This document shows positions 1-8,717 of a stretch of 64,000 nt of DNA, in pieces (position 1 is the stretch's first letter; every line of letters begins with the position of its first letter). Source of the stretch: Streptomyces sp. SW4 (GTDB lineage: Bacteria > Actinomycetota > Actinomycetes > Streptomycetales > Streptomycetaceae). The stretch spans positions 4,089,001-4,153,000 of the forward strand of contig QKWM01000004.1 in the NCBI GenBank assembly GCA_003248315.1. Direction: 5' to 3'. The notes under the pieces are model-generated. The model saw nothing but the letters and a program-made list of their open reading frames with translations, was not told where the DNA came from and searched no databases. A program made the position numbers and the translations under genes.

Positions 1-473
1 GTGGGCACCCCACGCATGACACATGGCGTCGACCAGGAGCAGGCCGCGGCCGTGCTCCTCCTCGGGCCGGGTGCGGCCCGAGGCCCGGGGCTGACCGGGC
101 GCGCAGCCCTCGTCGCGGACGGCTATGCGCACCAGGTCGGCACCGTCGTGCAGCTCGCACACGATGTGCCGGCTCGCGGTGTGGACGATCGCGTTGGTGA
201 CCAGCTCGGAGACCACCAGGGCGGCGGTGTCGCAGGTGTCCTCGCACACGGACCAGCCGGTCAGCCGGGCCCGCGTCAGCCGTCTGGCCTGTGCGGGGAA
301 CCCGGGTGCGCGGCCAGCTCGAAGCGGAACCGGCGCCCGGCAGCCGGCCCGGAGGAACCGGCTTCCGTTGCGACACCGAGGCCGGGAGGCCCACGGCGGC
401 GTCTGTTCCTAAGGGCGCGGACGGAATCACGCTTGCCACTATCTCCCCGCCGTGAACACTTGGCAAGTGTCAC
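1..473 (-). CDS. HATPase (RsbW/anti-sigma-like) ATP-binding protein, partial, frameshifted
   Basis: GHKL-type ATPase of the small Streptomyces regulatory kind that is divergent from an XRE gene. Reading the minus strand, the N box (ELVTNAIVH), a D-x-G box (IAVRDEG) and a GxGL box (GRGLLLVD) are visible; the 3' end lies outside the window. The reading frame breaks once, at the CCC run 301-303 (one base lost): before it the protein reads FELAAHPG, after it FPAQARRLTRARL, the usual continuation. The start is uncertain; the GTG at 473 is the farthest upstream in-frame candidate that keeps the protein separate from the promoter region. Family members bind ATP and act on anti-anti-sigma partners or on the neighbouring XRE protein; no partner can be named here. 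Confidence 0.75.
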
Positions 474-490
474 TCTGAAAATTGCAGAGT
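456..490. promoter_or_regulatory. Two inverted repeats in the divergent HATPase/XRE promoter region
   Basis: ACACTTG-G-CAAGTGT (456-470) is followed at once by ACTCTG-N7-CAGAGT (472-490). Both are perfect and lie at the presumed 5' end of the minus-strand ATPase gene, about 455 bp ahead of the XRE start. Their position suits an operator for the XRE protein, but binding is inferred. Confidence 0.4.
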
Positions 491-699
491 GCAGTGTTAC
501 GGCGCGGGCGGTCGTGGCACACTGCTCGCAACAGCACGTCGAGCGGCGCCACTTCGGAACGCCGGAGGTCTGCCCAGACCTTCGAAAAGGTCTTCGAATG
601 GCGCCGCCGAGCTGTCCGCGCACGGCCGCGGCGGCCATCGGCGTGGGGCGTCGGGACCACGGCGTCCGGAGCGCGGTGTCCGGCAAGCGGCGCCGGGCC

Positions 700-870
700 A
701 CGGCTCGAGCCGGCCGGAGCACGCCGGAGCACGCCGGGGCATGCCGGAGCTTCCCGGTCCGGCGGGGCGCCGGCGGGGCGGTGAGGCAGCCGGCGGCCGC
801 ACCGGTCGGGCATGCCGGTCCGCCGTGCGGTCGGGCGTGCCGGTGGGGCGTGCCGGTCGGACGTGCCGCA
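700..870. repeat. Short degenerate GC repeats ahead of the XRE gene
   Basis: This part of the 471-bp gap between the ATPase and XRE starts holds imperfect copies of GCCGGAGCACGCC (about 711-755) and of GTCGGGCGTGCCGGT (about 807-865). No gene is supported here: the open frames across it are low-complexity and lack family similarity. Confidence 0.5.
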
Positions 871-944
871 CAGGCGCGGGGCGGGTCTCCGGGCCGTGCC
901 GTGGCCGGCGTCCGGCATCAGGAACTCTGCATGGAGGTGAAGCG

Positions 945-1805
945 GTGAGCGAACCGCGGTCCGCACCGACGGTCGGGCAGGTCGTCCTCGGCCGGCGCCT
1001 GCTGGACCTGCGGGAGCGCGCCGGGCTCAAGCGGGAGGAGGCCGCGCGGGTCCTCCGCGTCGCCCCGGCCACGGTCCGCCGCATGGAGACGGCCGAGGTC
1101 GCCCTCAAGATCCCCTACCTCCAGCTGCTCCTGAAGGCGTACGGCGTCTCCGACGAGGAGGCCGACGCCTTCGTCCGGCTCGCCGAGGAGGCCAACAAGC
1201 CGGGCTGGTGGCAGCGGTTCCACGACATCCTCCCCGGCTGGTTCTCCATGTACGTCAGCCTGGAGGGCGCCGCCAGCCTCATCCGCTCCTACGAACCGCA
1301 CTTCGTCCCCGGCCTGCTGCAGACCGAGGACTACGCGCGCGCGGTGCTGAAGTCGGGTGCCATCGGCCAGACCCGACCGGAGGACATCGAGCGCCACGTC
1401 GCCCTGCGCATGCAGCGGCAGGAACTGCTCACCCGCGAGGACGCGCCCCGGCTGTGGGTGGTCATGGACGAGACCGTGCTGCGCCGCCCCGTCGGCGGCC
1501 CGGAGGTGATGCGTGCCCAGATCGACCGACTGCTCGACGCCACGAAGCTGCCCCACGTGACCTTGCAGGTCGTCCCGTTCGCGAACGGGCCGCACCCCGG
1601 CACGTACGGGCCCTTCGTGCTGTTCCGATTCGCCATGCCGGAACTGCCGGACATGGTCTACAGCGAGTACCTGACCGGCGCCGTCTACCTGGACGCGCGC
1701 CCCGAGGTGGCCACCCATCTCGAGGTCATGGACCGCATGGCGGCGCAGGCCGCTACGGCACATCGCACGAAGGAGATCCTCCGGGATCTCCGCAAGGAGT
1801 TGTGA
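945..1805 (+). CDS. XRE-family DNA-binding protein with DUF5753 (WhiJ-like)
   Basis: A 286-aa regulator. An N-terminal helix-turn-helix of the XRE/Cro type spans roughly residues 8-65 (VVLGRRLLDLRERAGLKREE onward). The rest is the DUF5753 region, marked by SYEPHFVPGLLQTEDYARAV and a VVPF-x-PHPGTYGPF stretch. The GTG at 945 is chosen because GGAGGTGA lies just upstream and because sequence farther upstream in this frame is low-complexity. The next gene starts directly after its stop. Streptomyces has many such pairs with a DUF397 protein and an HATPase; the paradigm is WhiJ, a developmental repressor. The target is not known for this copy. Confidence 0.9.
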   Translation: MSEPRSAPTVGQVVLGRRLLDLRERAGLKREEAARVLRVAPATVRRMETAEVALKIPYLQLLLKAYGVSDEEADAFVRLAEEANKPGWWQRFHDILPGWFSMYVSLEGAASLIRSYEPHFVPGLLQTEDYARAVLKSGAIGQTRPEDIERHVALRMQRQELLTREDAPRLWVVMDETVLRRPVGGPEVMRAQIDRLLDATKLPHVTLQVVPFANGPHPGTYGPFVLFRFAMPELPDMVYSEYLTGAVYLDARPEVATHLEVMDRMAAQAATAHRTKEILRDLRKEL

Positions 1806-2081
1806 ATGGATCGCATCATGTCCCAGCCCGCACCGCTGATCCGCGGTGAGCGGATCTACAACGGCATGCCCGCACGTGAGCTGGGCACCGAGGGCTGGCA
1901 CAAGCCGTGGAGCGGCGGCAACGGGGGCAACTGCCTGGAGGCCATGAAGCTCGCCGACGGCCGGATCGCCCTGCGGCAGTCCACCGACCCCGACGGGCCT
2001 GCGCTCATCTACACCTCGGACGAGATGACGGCGTTCATCGAGGGCGCGAAGGCGGGTGAGGCGGACTTCCTGCTGTCCTGA
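1806..2081 (+). CDS. DUF397 small protein
   Basis: A 91-aa acidic protein of the DUF397 family: the signature W-x-K-P-W-S-GGNGGNCLEA, then the R-Q-S-T-D-PDGP block and a C-terminal E-M-TAFIEGAKAGE are all present. ATG at 1806 abuts the TGA of the XRE gene and AAGGAGT at 1794-1800 serves it, so the two genes are translationally coupled. In WhiJ-type systems the small protein is thought to modulate DNA binding of its XRE partner; that role is inferred here from gene order. Confidence 0.9.
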   Translation: MDRIMSQPAPLIRGERIYNGMPARELGTEGWHKPWSGGNGGNCLEAMKLADGRIALRQSTDPDGPALIYTSDEMTAFIEGAKAGEADFLLS

Positions 2082-2173
2082 AGCCGTTGCATCCGGTGAG
2101 TCCGGTGGACCTGGTGGACCCGGTGGACCCGGTGAACCGGGTGAAGGCGTGTTGCTAAGTTCTTGCGATCCGC

Positions 2174-2202
2174 AAGGGCTTTGCGGTCCGCAAAGCCCTT
2201 GT
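2174..2202. terminator. Perfect 14-bp inverted repeat between convergent genes
   Basis: CAAGGGCTTTGCGG (2174-2187), one T, then its exact complement (2189-2202). It lies between the convergent DUF397 and gltD genes, so a bidirectional terminator is the simplest reading. There is no T tract, as is common in Streptomyces. A shorter nested palindrome, TTGCG-ATC-CGCAA, overlaps its left edge. Confidence 0.6.
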
Positions 2203-2280
2203 GATGTGCCGAGTTCGTTCGAGGGGGAGGTGCCCGAAGGGGCTGAGGCGCCCGGGGAGCGGTGGAAGAGCCGACCGGTG

Positions 2281-2316
2281 TTCAGGCCGTTCAGGCCGTT
2301 CAGGCCGTTCAGGCCG
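2281..2316. repeat. Four tandem copies of TTCAGGCCG
   Basis: Four perfect 9-bp copies. The last copy contains the stop codon of gltD on the minus strand (2309-2311), so repeat-number changes here would touch only the 3' end and the gap beyond it. Confidence 0.85.
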
Positions 2317-3795
2317 TCATCGGCCGGTCGTACGGCCCGATCGGCGCCGGCAGCCGTGTCGCGCCGCCGGACAGATGACGGTCCACGGCCGCGGCCACCG
2401 CCCGCCCCTCCGCGATCGCCCAGACGATCAGTGACTGCCCGCGCGCGGCGTCCCGGCGGCGAACACCCGGGGACGTTGGTGGCGAACCCCGCGTCCCGCG
2501 CGATCGTCCCGCGCGGATCCAGCTCCAGCCCCAGCTGGTCGACGATCCCGTCCGTGCGGTCGGGGCCCGAGAACCCCAGTGCCAGCAGCACCAGGTCGGC
2601 GGGGACGGCCCGTTCGCTGCCCGGCACCGGACGGCGTTCCGCGTCCACGCCGACCAGGTGCAGCCACCGCACGTGGCCCTCCCCGTCCCCGGTGAACCGG
2701 AGCGTGGACGCCGCGAACAGGCGCGCGTCCGCGTCGGCCACGGGCGCGGACCCGAGATCGCGCGCCTCCTCGTGCGCCGCCGACAGCCGGTACAGCTTCG
2801 GGTACGTCGGCCACGGCTCGGTCCCCTCGTCGCGTGCCGTCCCCGGCTGGGCGTAGATGTCCAGCTGGGTCACCGACGCGGCGCCCTCGCGCACCGCCGT
2901 ACCCAGGCAGTCGGCGCCGGTGTCCCCGCCACCGACGATGACGACGTGCCTGCCCGCCGCCGACAGCGGGGAGACCTCCAGATCGCCGGCGCACACCCGG
3001 TTGGCCAGCGGCAGGTACTCCATCGCCTGGTGAACGCCCGTCAGCTCGCGGCCCGGAACGGGGAGTTCCCGCCAAGCCGTCGCCCCCGTGGCGATCACCA
3101 CCGCGTCGTACCTGCCGCGCAGCTCCGCGGCGTCGACGTCCCGCCCGACCGCCGTCGACGTGCGGAACCGCGTCCCCTCGGCCCGCATCTGCTCGATCCG
3201 GCGCTCCAGATGCCGCTTCTCCATCTTGAACTCGGGATGCCGTACCGCATCAGCCCGCCGATCCGGTCGTCCCGCTCGTACACGGCGACCGTGTGACCCG
3301 CCCGCGTGAGCTGCTGCGCCGCGGCCAGCCCGTCGGGCCCGAACCGATCACCGCCACCGTCTTCCCGGACAGCCGGTCCGGCGGCCGGGGCGGGGTCAGG
3401 CCCTCCTCCCAGGCCCGGTCGGCGATGGCGCACTCGACGTTCTTGATCGTGACGGCCGGCTGGTTGATCGCCAGCACACAGCCCGCCTCGCACGGGGCCG
3501 GGCACAAACGGCCCGTGAACTCGGGGAAGTTGTTCGTGGCGTGCAACCGGTCGCTCGCCGCCCGCCAGTCCTCCCGCGAGACCAGGTCGTTCCACTCGGG
3601 GATCAGGTTGCCGAGCGGGCAGGCGTGGTGGCAGAAGGGGATGCCGCAGTCCATGCAGCGGTCGGCCTGCCTGCTGATGATCGGCAGCAGTGCGCCCGGG
3701 ACGTACACCTCGTCCCAGTCCCGCACCCGCTCCTCGACCGGCCTGCGCGGCCAGTCCTCGCGGGGCGTCGTCAGGAAACCCTTGGGATCGGCCAT
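2309..3795 (-). CDS. gltD: Glutamate synthase small subunit-type oxidoreductase, frameshifted four times
   Basis: About 496 aa once four lost bases are restored, at runs 3329-3331, 3234-3236, 2466-2468 and 2452-2454. The N-terminus carries the Cys-rich Fe-S region (DRCMDCGIPFCHHACPLGN, then GRLCPAPCEAGC). A first dinucleotide fold follows (VAVIGSGPTG, FAD), then a second (VVIVGGGDTGADCLG, NADPH) and the ending VFAAGDAARGQSLIVWAIAEGR. GltD normally passes electrons from NADPH to GltB to make glutamate from glutamine and 2-oxoglutarate. No gltB is adjacent: the upstream neighbour is a DUF1772 gene beyond a 268-bp repeat-filled gap. It may be a second GltD copy serving another partner. Confidence 0.88.
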
Positions 3796-3887
3796 GGCCG
3801 TCTTCCTTGCGTGCGCGGGTGGCGGGCCGTGCGCCGTCGGACGGCACTCCTGCGGCAACGATACGTCCGGCCGGCGGCGCGCGCAGT

Positions 3888-4034
3888 GCGGCCGGCAGCG
3901 CTTTCCCACAGGTCGCCCCGGCAGCTCTTTCCCGCAGACCGCACCGGCGGCGCTCTGCCTCGGGCCGCACCGGCAGCGCTTTCCCGTGGGCCGTACCGGC
4001 GGCGCTCTGCCCCGGGCCGCACCGGCGGTGCCTC
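3888..4034. repeat. 26-bp imperfect tandem repeat, about 5.5 copies
   Basis: Successive units of the type GCACCGGCGGCGCTCTGCC plus seven bases, one 27 bp and the rest 26 bp, fill most of the gap between the DUF1772 gene and gltD. Copies alternate between two variants (GGCGGCGCTCTGC and GGCAGCGCTTTCC), suggesting growth by duplication of pairs. No gene or promoter was recognised in this gap. Confidence 0.75.
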
Positions 4035-4063
4035 CCCCTGCCCGCGGGGGCCGCGCGACGGGC

Positions 4064-4542
4064 CTAGACGAGGGCGAGCACGTACGCCACCGCGGCCGCT
4101 GCCGACGCGGCCGTGCGCACGTGGTTCCACGCCGTCCACTCGCGCAGGTACGCCGGCCAGTACGCGGCGGCCTCCGCACCGCCCGGCTCCAGACGCTGCA
4201 GGGCGTCGTTGCGCGGCACGTTGGCGCCGGCCGTGACCCCGAACGCCCCGAACAGGTACAGCGCGCTGCCCAGCAGCAGCTCCACCGCCCTTCCTCGGGC
4301 CACACCACGAACGTCGTCACGGTGATCACCACGCACAGCACCGCGGACCCGAGGAACAGGGCCATGAAGGCCGGACGCACCGCCGCCGCGTTGATCGCCT
4401 GCATGGCCGCGACGCCCTGCGCGGAAGGCAGCGCGCCGAGGCCGCGCATGACGAACGCCGAGAAGCCGATGAAGACGCCGGCCACCAGCCCCGTCCCGAG
4501 CGCACCCAGCAAGGCCAGCACCGCGTACGGTCCCTCGATCAT
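4064..4542 (-). CDS. DUF1772 family membrane protein, frameshifted
   Basis: About 159 aa with four predicted membrane segments, the first near residues 5-30 (LALLGALGTGLVAGVFIGFS). The motif GANVPRNDALQ matches the conserved N-V-P-x-N-D of DUF1772, a family that includes anthrone-oxygenase-like proteins. The frame breaks at the CCC run 4286-4288; with one base restored WPEEGAVELLLGSALYLFG reads through to the end AYVLALV. Function is unknown; it precedes gltD on the same strand but the repeat-filled gap argues against tight coupling. Confidence 0.8.
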
Positions 4543-4774
4543 GTCGTGTCAGCTCCGCCCCTTCGGGCCGGGCAACGCCGGCACCGTCCGTCTTCCCGTC
4601 GACGCCCAGTCAAGCCCGGCGCCCCCCACCGGCACCATGGCCGAGCGGCGCGCCCGCATACGCGGCCGTCCAGCGCCCTCCGCGCCGACCGGTGCGGGTG
4701 TCCGGGCCGGCGGCCGAGGGGGCGCACCGGCCATCCGCCTGCGTACCGGCCGCCGACCGGCGCATCATGGGCCT

Positions 4775-5407
4775 GTGCGACTGGAAGCGATCACCTGGGA
4801 CCGGCTCGGAGACCTGCTCGCCGAGCGCCTGCTCACCGTGGAACCGGCCGACGGCGGCCCCTGGACCCGCGTCGCCTTCGACGGAGCCCCCGCCGCCCGC
4901 CCGGGCGACCTCGCCGGTCGCGTCCGGGAGGCGCTGCGGGTCCGCGGCCGCCCCTGTCTCGTCGTCGGCACGGCCGGCTTCCTGCGGCCCGCGTCGGTGC
5001 GCCTGGAGTACGGGCACCGGGACGTCGACTCCTACTACGACGGCTGGTACGACACCGGTGCCCTGTGGCGCGAGGTGTTCGGGCCGCTCGAGCCCGGCGG
5101 CGACGGACGCGTCCTGCCCGATCTGTGGGACCCGGTCACCGACCGCGCCACCCGCAGCCCCCGGGTCCCCCTCCCACCGGGCGGCTTCCTGCTGCTGCAC
5201 GGCCCCTTCCTCCTCCGCCACTGGTTCCCCTTCGACCTGAGCGTCCACCTCCTCCTCGGCCCCGGCGCACTGCGCCGCCGCACTCCCGAGGACGAGCACT
5301 GGACCCTGCCCGCCTTCGAGCGGTACGCGCACGAGACCGACCCCGCCGCCACCGCGGACGTCCTGATACGTGCCGACGACCCCGGGCGCCCCGCCTGGAA
5401 CGGCTGA
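4775..5407 (+). CDS. Uridine kinase-like protein lacking a Walker A lysine
   Basis: A 210-aa protein resembling the uridine kinase-like family of Streptomyces. The start is GTG at 4775 (VRLEAITWDRLGDLLAERLL). Where family members usually have a G-x-x-GAGKT loop this protein has VAFDGAPAARPGDLAGRV, with no GK[ST]. Later parts keep the kinase shape: VRLEYGHRDVDSYYDGWYD, then PPGGFLLLHGPFLLRHWFPFD, then a C-terminal TPEDEHWTLPAFERYAHETDP. Loss of the phosphate-binding lysine suggests it does not phosphorylate nucleosides in the usual way. It is convergent with corA, 30 bp away. Confidence 0.75.
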   Translation: MRLEAITWDRLGDLLAERLLTVEPADGGPWTRVAFDGAPAARPGDLAGRVREALRVRGRPCLVVGTAGFLRPASVRLEYGHRDVDSYYDGWYDTGALWREVFGPLEPGGDGRVLPDLWDPVTDRATRSPRVPLPPGGFLLLHGPFLLRHWFPFDLSVHLLLGPGALRRRTPEDEHWTLPAFERYAHETDPAATADVLIRADDPGRPAWNG

Positions 5408-5437
5408 CCCGCTCCCCGGAGCGCCGAGAGCCGGCCG

Positions 5438-6562
5438 TCAGAGCCAGCCGTTGCGCCGGAAGCCCCGGTGCAGGGCGACGCAGGCGACGGCTATGACGCC
5501 GATGACCATGCCGTAGCCGTACCGCCAGCCCAGCTCCGGCATGTGCTCGAAGTTCATCCCGTACACCCGCACACCATGGTGGGCACCGCGACGATCGCGG
5601 CCCAGGCCGTGATCTTCCGCATGTCCGCGTTCTGCGCGACGGTGACCTGTGCGAGGTGCGCCTGCAGGATCGAGTTGAGCAGTTCGTCGAAGGCGGCGAT
5701 CTGCTCCGTGGCGCGCAGCAGATGGTCGGAGACGTCGCGGAAGTAGGCCTGTATCTCGGGGCGACGACCCGGATCGGCCGGGTGGCGAGCTCCTCCAGCG
5801 GCCGGCCGAGCGGCACCACGGCCCGCTTCAGCTCGAGAAGCTCGCGTTTGAGCTGGTAGATCCGTCCGGGTCGACCCGGGCCCCGTTCTCCGCGAACACG
5901 TCCGACTCCACCAGGTCGACGTCCGCCTGCACCGCGTCGATGGTGGTCAGGAAGTCGTCCACGACATGGTCGGCGACCGCGTGCAGCACCGCCGAGGGGC
6001 CCTTCGCCAGCTGCCCGGGATCGGCCTCCAGCTCCTCGCGCAGCGGACCCAGCGATCCGTGCCGCCCGTGCCGTACGGTCACCACGAAGTCATGGCCGAC
6101 GAACACCATGAGCTCCCCGGTGCTCACCACCTCGCTCGTGGCCGTCAGCTCCTCGTGCTCCACGTGGCAGACCGTCTTGAACACGGCGAACAGCGTGTCG
6201 TCGTAGCGCTCCAGCTTCGGCCGCTGATGGGCCTCCACCGCGTCCTCGACCGCCAGCGGGTGCAGACCGAACAGATCCGCGATGCCCGCGAACTCCGTGT
6301 CCGTCGGCTCGTGCAGACCGAGCCAGACGAAGCCGTCGCCGCGCTTGCGCACCAGCTCCAGGGCGTCGGCCGGGTCGCCGCTCGACGGGGTCCGGACGCC
6401 GTCCCGGTAGGTCACGCAGTTCACCACCGAGGAACCCAGCGGGGAGCGTGCCGGGTGACTCAGGTCGACCCGTGGACGCCGCCGGGCCAGCCGCGCGACC
6501 CTGCGCAGGCCGCCCACGCCGCCGAGGCTCGTGACCTTCCGCAGATTCCCGCCCATGGACAT
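5438..6562 (-). CDS. corA: CorA-type magnesium/cobalt transport protein, frameshifted three times
   Basis: About 375 aa after restoring one base at each of 5868-5870, 5758-5761 and 5566-5568. A long cytoplasmic N-terminal domain (GFVWLGLHEPTDTEFAGIAD, then the DVDLVE coiled region) is followed by two membrane helices, the first ending in the family's YGMN motif (VYGMNFEHMPELGW) and the second VIGVIAVACVAL. CorA proteins form pentameric Mg2+ channels in the cell membrane. The ATG at 6562 is chosen because GGGGAGG lies six bases upstream; a second ATG two codons later is possible. Confidence 0.88.
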
Positions 6563-6781
6563 CCGGACCTCCCCGCGTGCGTTGCCTCCCACCACGCTTC
6601 CCGCGCCGTGGCGCGCCAGTCTGCCAGGTGGCGGGGAACGGCGCGGAGCCCTGTGGAAACGGCGGATTCCGCTTGGTTCCCGGCTGTGGACACACGCCCC
6701 GGCGGCCGGGCGTTCGTCCGCGTGTGCGCCGTCCGGAGCGTCGCCCCTCCCGGCAAGCCGGACAACTGGGATGATCGTCGC

Positions 6782-7575
6782 ATGACGCGAACCGACGGAT
6801 ATCTCCTCGACAACCGGCAGACCGAGGCGGCGGAACGCTTCGACGCCTTCGCCGCGCTCTTCGACCCCACCACCTTCCGGCACCTCTCGGCGCTCGGCGT
6901 CGGTCCCGGCTGGCGCTGCTGGGAGGTCGGCGCCGGCGGCACCTCCGTGGTGTCGTGGCTGGCGAAGAAGGTGGGCCCCACCGGACGGGTCGTCGCCACG
7001 GACATCGACACCTCGCGCCTGGCCGCCGCCGCCCGTCCGCCGATCGAGGTACGGACGCACGACGTGGGCGCCGAGGAACCGCCGGGGAGGGGTTCGACCT
7101 CGTGCACGCCCGGCTGGTCCTGGTCCATGTCCCGGAGCGGGAGCGGGCGTTGCGCTCGATGGTCAAGGCCCTGCGGCCCGGCGGCCGGCTGCTGGTCGAG
7201 GACGCCGACCCGGCGCTGCAGCCGCTGCTCTGCCCCGACGAGTACGGTCCGGAACAGCAGCTGGCCAACCGGCTGCGGCAGGGCTTCCGGCAACTGCTCG
7301 CCCGCCGGGGTGCCGACCTCTCCTACGGCCGTCAGCTCCCGCGGCTGCTGCGGCAGGCCGGCCTGTCCCGTGTGGAGGCCGACGCCCACTTCCCGGTGAC
7401 GTCGCCCGCCTGCGCGGCCCTGGAGGCCGCCACCGTCCGTCAGGTCCGCGACCAGCTCGTCACCGCGGGGCTCGCCACGGACGAGGAGATCGACCGCCAC
7501 CTCGCGAACATCGCCACCGGCGCCATGGACCTGGCGACGGCCCCGATGATCTCGGCGTGGGGACGCAAGGGATAG
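6782..7575 (+). CDS. SAM-dependent methyltransferase, frameshifted
   Basis: About 264 aa, class I methyltransferase fold. Motif I is WEVGAGGTSVVSWLAKKVG, followed by an acidic motif II (VVATDIDTS) and the post-I stretch FDLVHARLVLVHVPER and LRPGGRLLVEDADP. The frame breaks in the GGGG run 7083-7086; with one base added GAEEPPGEGFDLVHARL is continuous. The substrate cannot be told. The last codons lie in a 17-bp direct duplication (7561-7577 and 7578-7594) that repeats the stop codon. Confidence 0.85.
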
Positions 7576-7716
7576 GAGGACGCAAGGGATAGGCCGGCCG
7601 CCGCGCCGCCGGCGACCCCCCGCCTCCGCTGTCACCGCATCCTGACGCCCCCGCCGCGCACCGAGGCCGTTTCCGGCCGTCACGCGCCTGGACGCCGTTC
7701 CCTGCCGCCTCTGCCG

Positions 7717-8717
7717 TCAGCCTTCCCGTCCCGGTGTCATCCGCCCGGCGTCACCCCTCCCCACCTCCACGTCATCCCCTCCCGAGCCGCCCACCCCGGC
7801 GGCCGCCCGGCGCACGGGCGGCCTCGCTCCCACCTGTTCGACGGCCAGCGCTCCCGCCCGGCACCCCGCCTCCGCCGCCTCGACGGGACCGGCTCCGGCC
7901 AGCAGTGCCGCGAGGAACGCGCCCGTGAAGGCGTCCCCGGCGCCCGTGGTGTCCCGCGGCCGTGCCGGTACGGCGGGGACGCGTGCCGTCACCGCCCCGG
8001 AGCACGCCACGAGCGCGCCGCCGGTGCCCTGCTTGACGACCACCAGCGGTATCCGCCGGCTCAGCTCGGCCGCCGCGTCGGCCGCGTCGGAGACCCCGGT
8101 GAGCAGGCACGCCTCGTCCCGGCTGGGCAGCAGCACGTCCACCGAGCCGGCCAGGGCGAGGAAACGGCCGACGCCCAGCTGTCCGAGGAACCCCGCCGAG
8201 GCGGGGTCCAGGCTCACCGGCACGCCACGCGCGCGTGCCGACGCCAGCGCCGCCGCCACGAGCGCCCGGCTCGGCTCCGAGAACAGCAGGTACCCCGACA
8301 GATGCAGCCGTCCGACACCGTCGAGCGCCGCGTCCGACCAGTCGGCCGGTCCGAGCCGCAGCGACGCCCCGCTGTCCGTCAGGAACGTCCGCTCCGCCGC
8401 GGCGCCCGCGTCGACGAGGCAGATCACCGTCCCGGTCGGCGCCTCCGCGTCCACCACCAGGGCCGGGCGGACACCGCAGGCCGCCAGCGCCCGCTCGTGC
8501 CAGTCCGCCGCGTCCGCGCCGACCCGCCCGAGCAGCCGCACGTCCCGGCAGCCCTGGTGGGCGGCCCAGCAGGCCACGTTGGCGCCCGCCCCGCCGGGCA
8601 GCCGCCGGATGGCGGCCGCCGTGTCCGTACCCGCCGCCAGCGGGCCCCGGTGCCGGGCTACGACGTCCGTGACGACGTCCCCGACGACCAGCAGCGCGTC
8701 CCCGGCGGCGCGGTCAT
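7717..8717 (-). CDS. psuK: PfkB-family kinase, probable pseudouridine kinase, frameshifted
   Basis: About 333 aa. The ribokinase signature DTTGAGDAFTGAF is near the C-terminus and GGAGANVACWAAHQG near the N-terminus. One base is missing in the CCCC run 8700-8703, five codons after the ATG; with it the protein starts MTAPPGDALLVVGDVVTDVV. The ATG at 8717 overlaps the stop of psuG (ATGA), so the two are coupled. The pairing identifies the likely substrate: pseudouridine is phosphorylated by PsuK and then cleaved by PsuG to uracil and ribose 5-phosphate. On its own the sequence would only support a PfkB sugar/nucleoside kinase. Confidence 0.8.

Noticed and set aside
918..3224. Very long minus-strand open frame over the XRE gene and part of gltD
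   Set aside because: Only its left half (as read on the minus strand start) follows true gltD sequence. The rest is antisense to the XRE gene and low-complexity, a usual by-product of high G+C.
3293..5407. 704-codon plus-strand frame reading through gltD, DUF1772 and the uridine-kinase-like gene
   Set aside because: Only the last 210 codons are a real gene; upstream it is antisense to recognised minus-strand genes.
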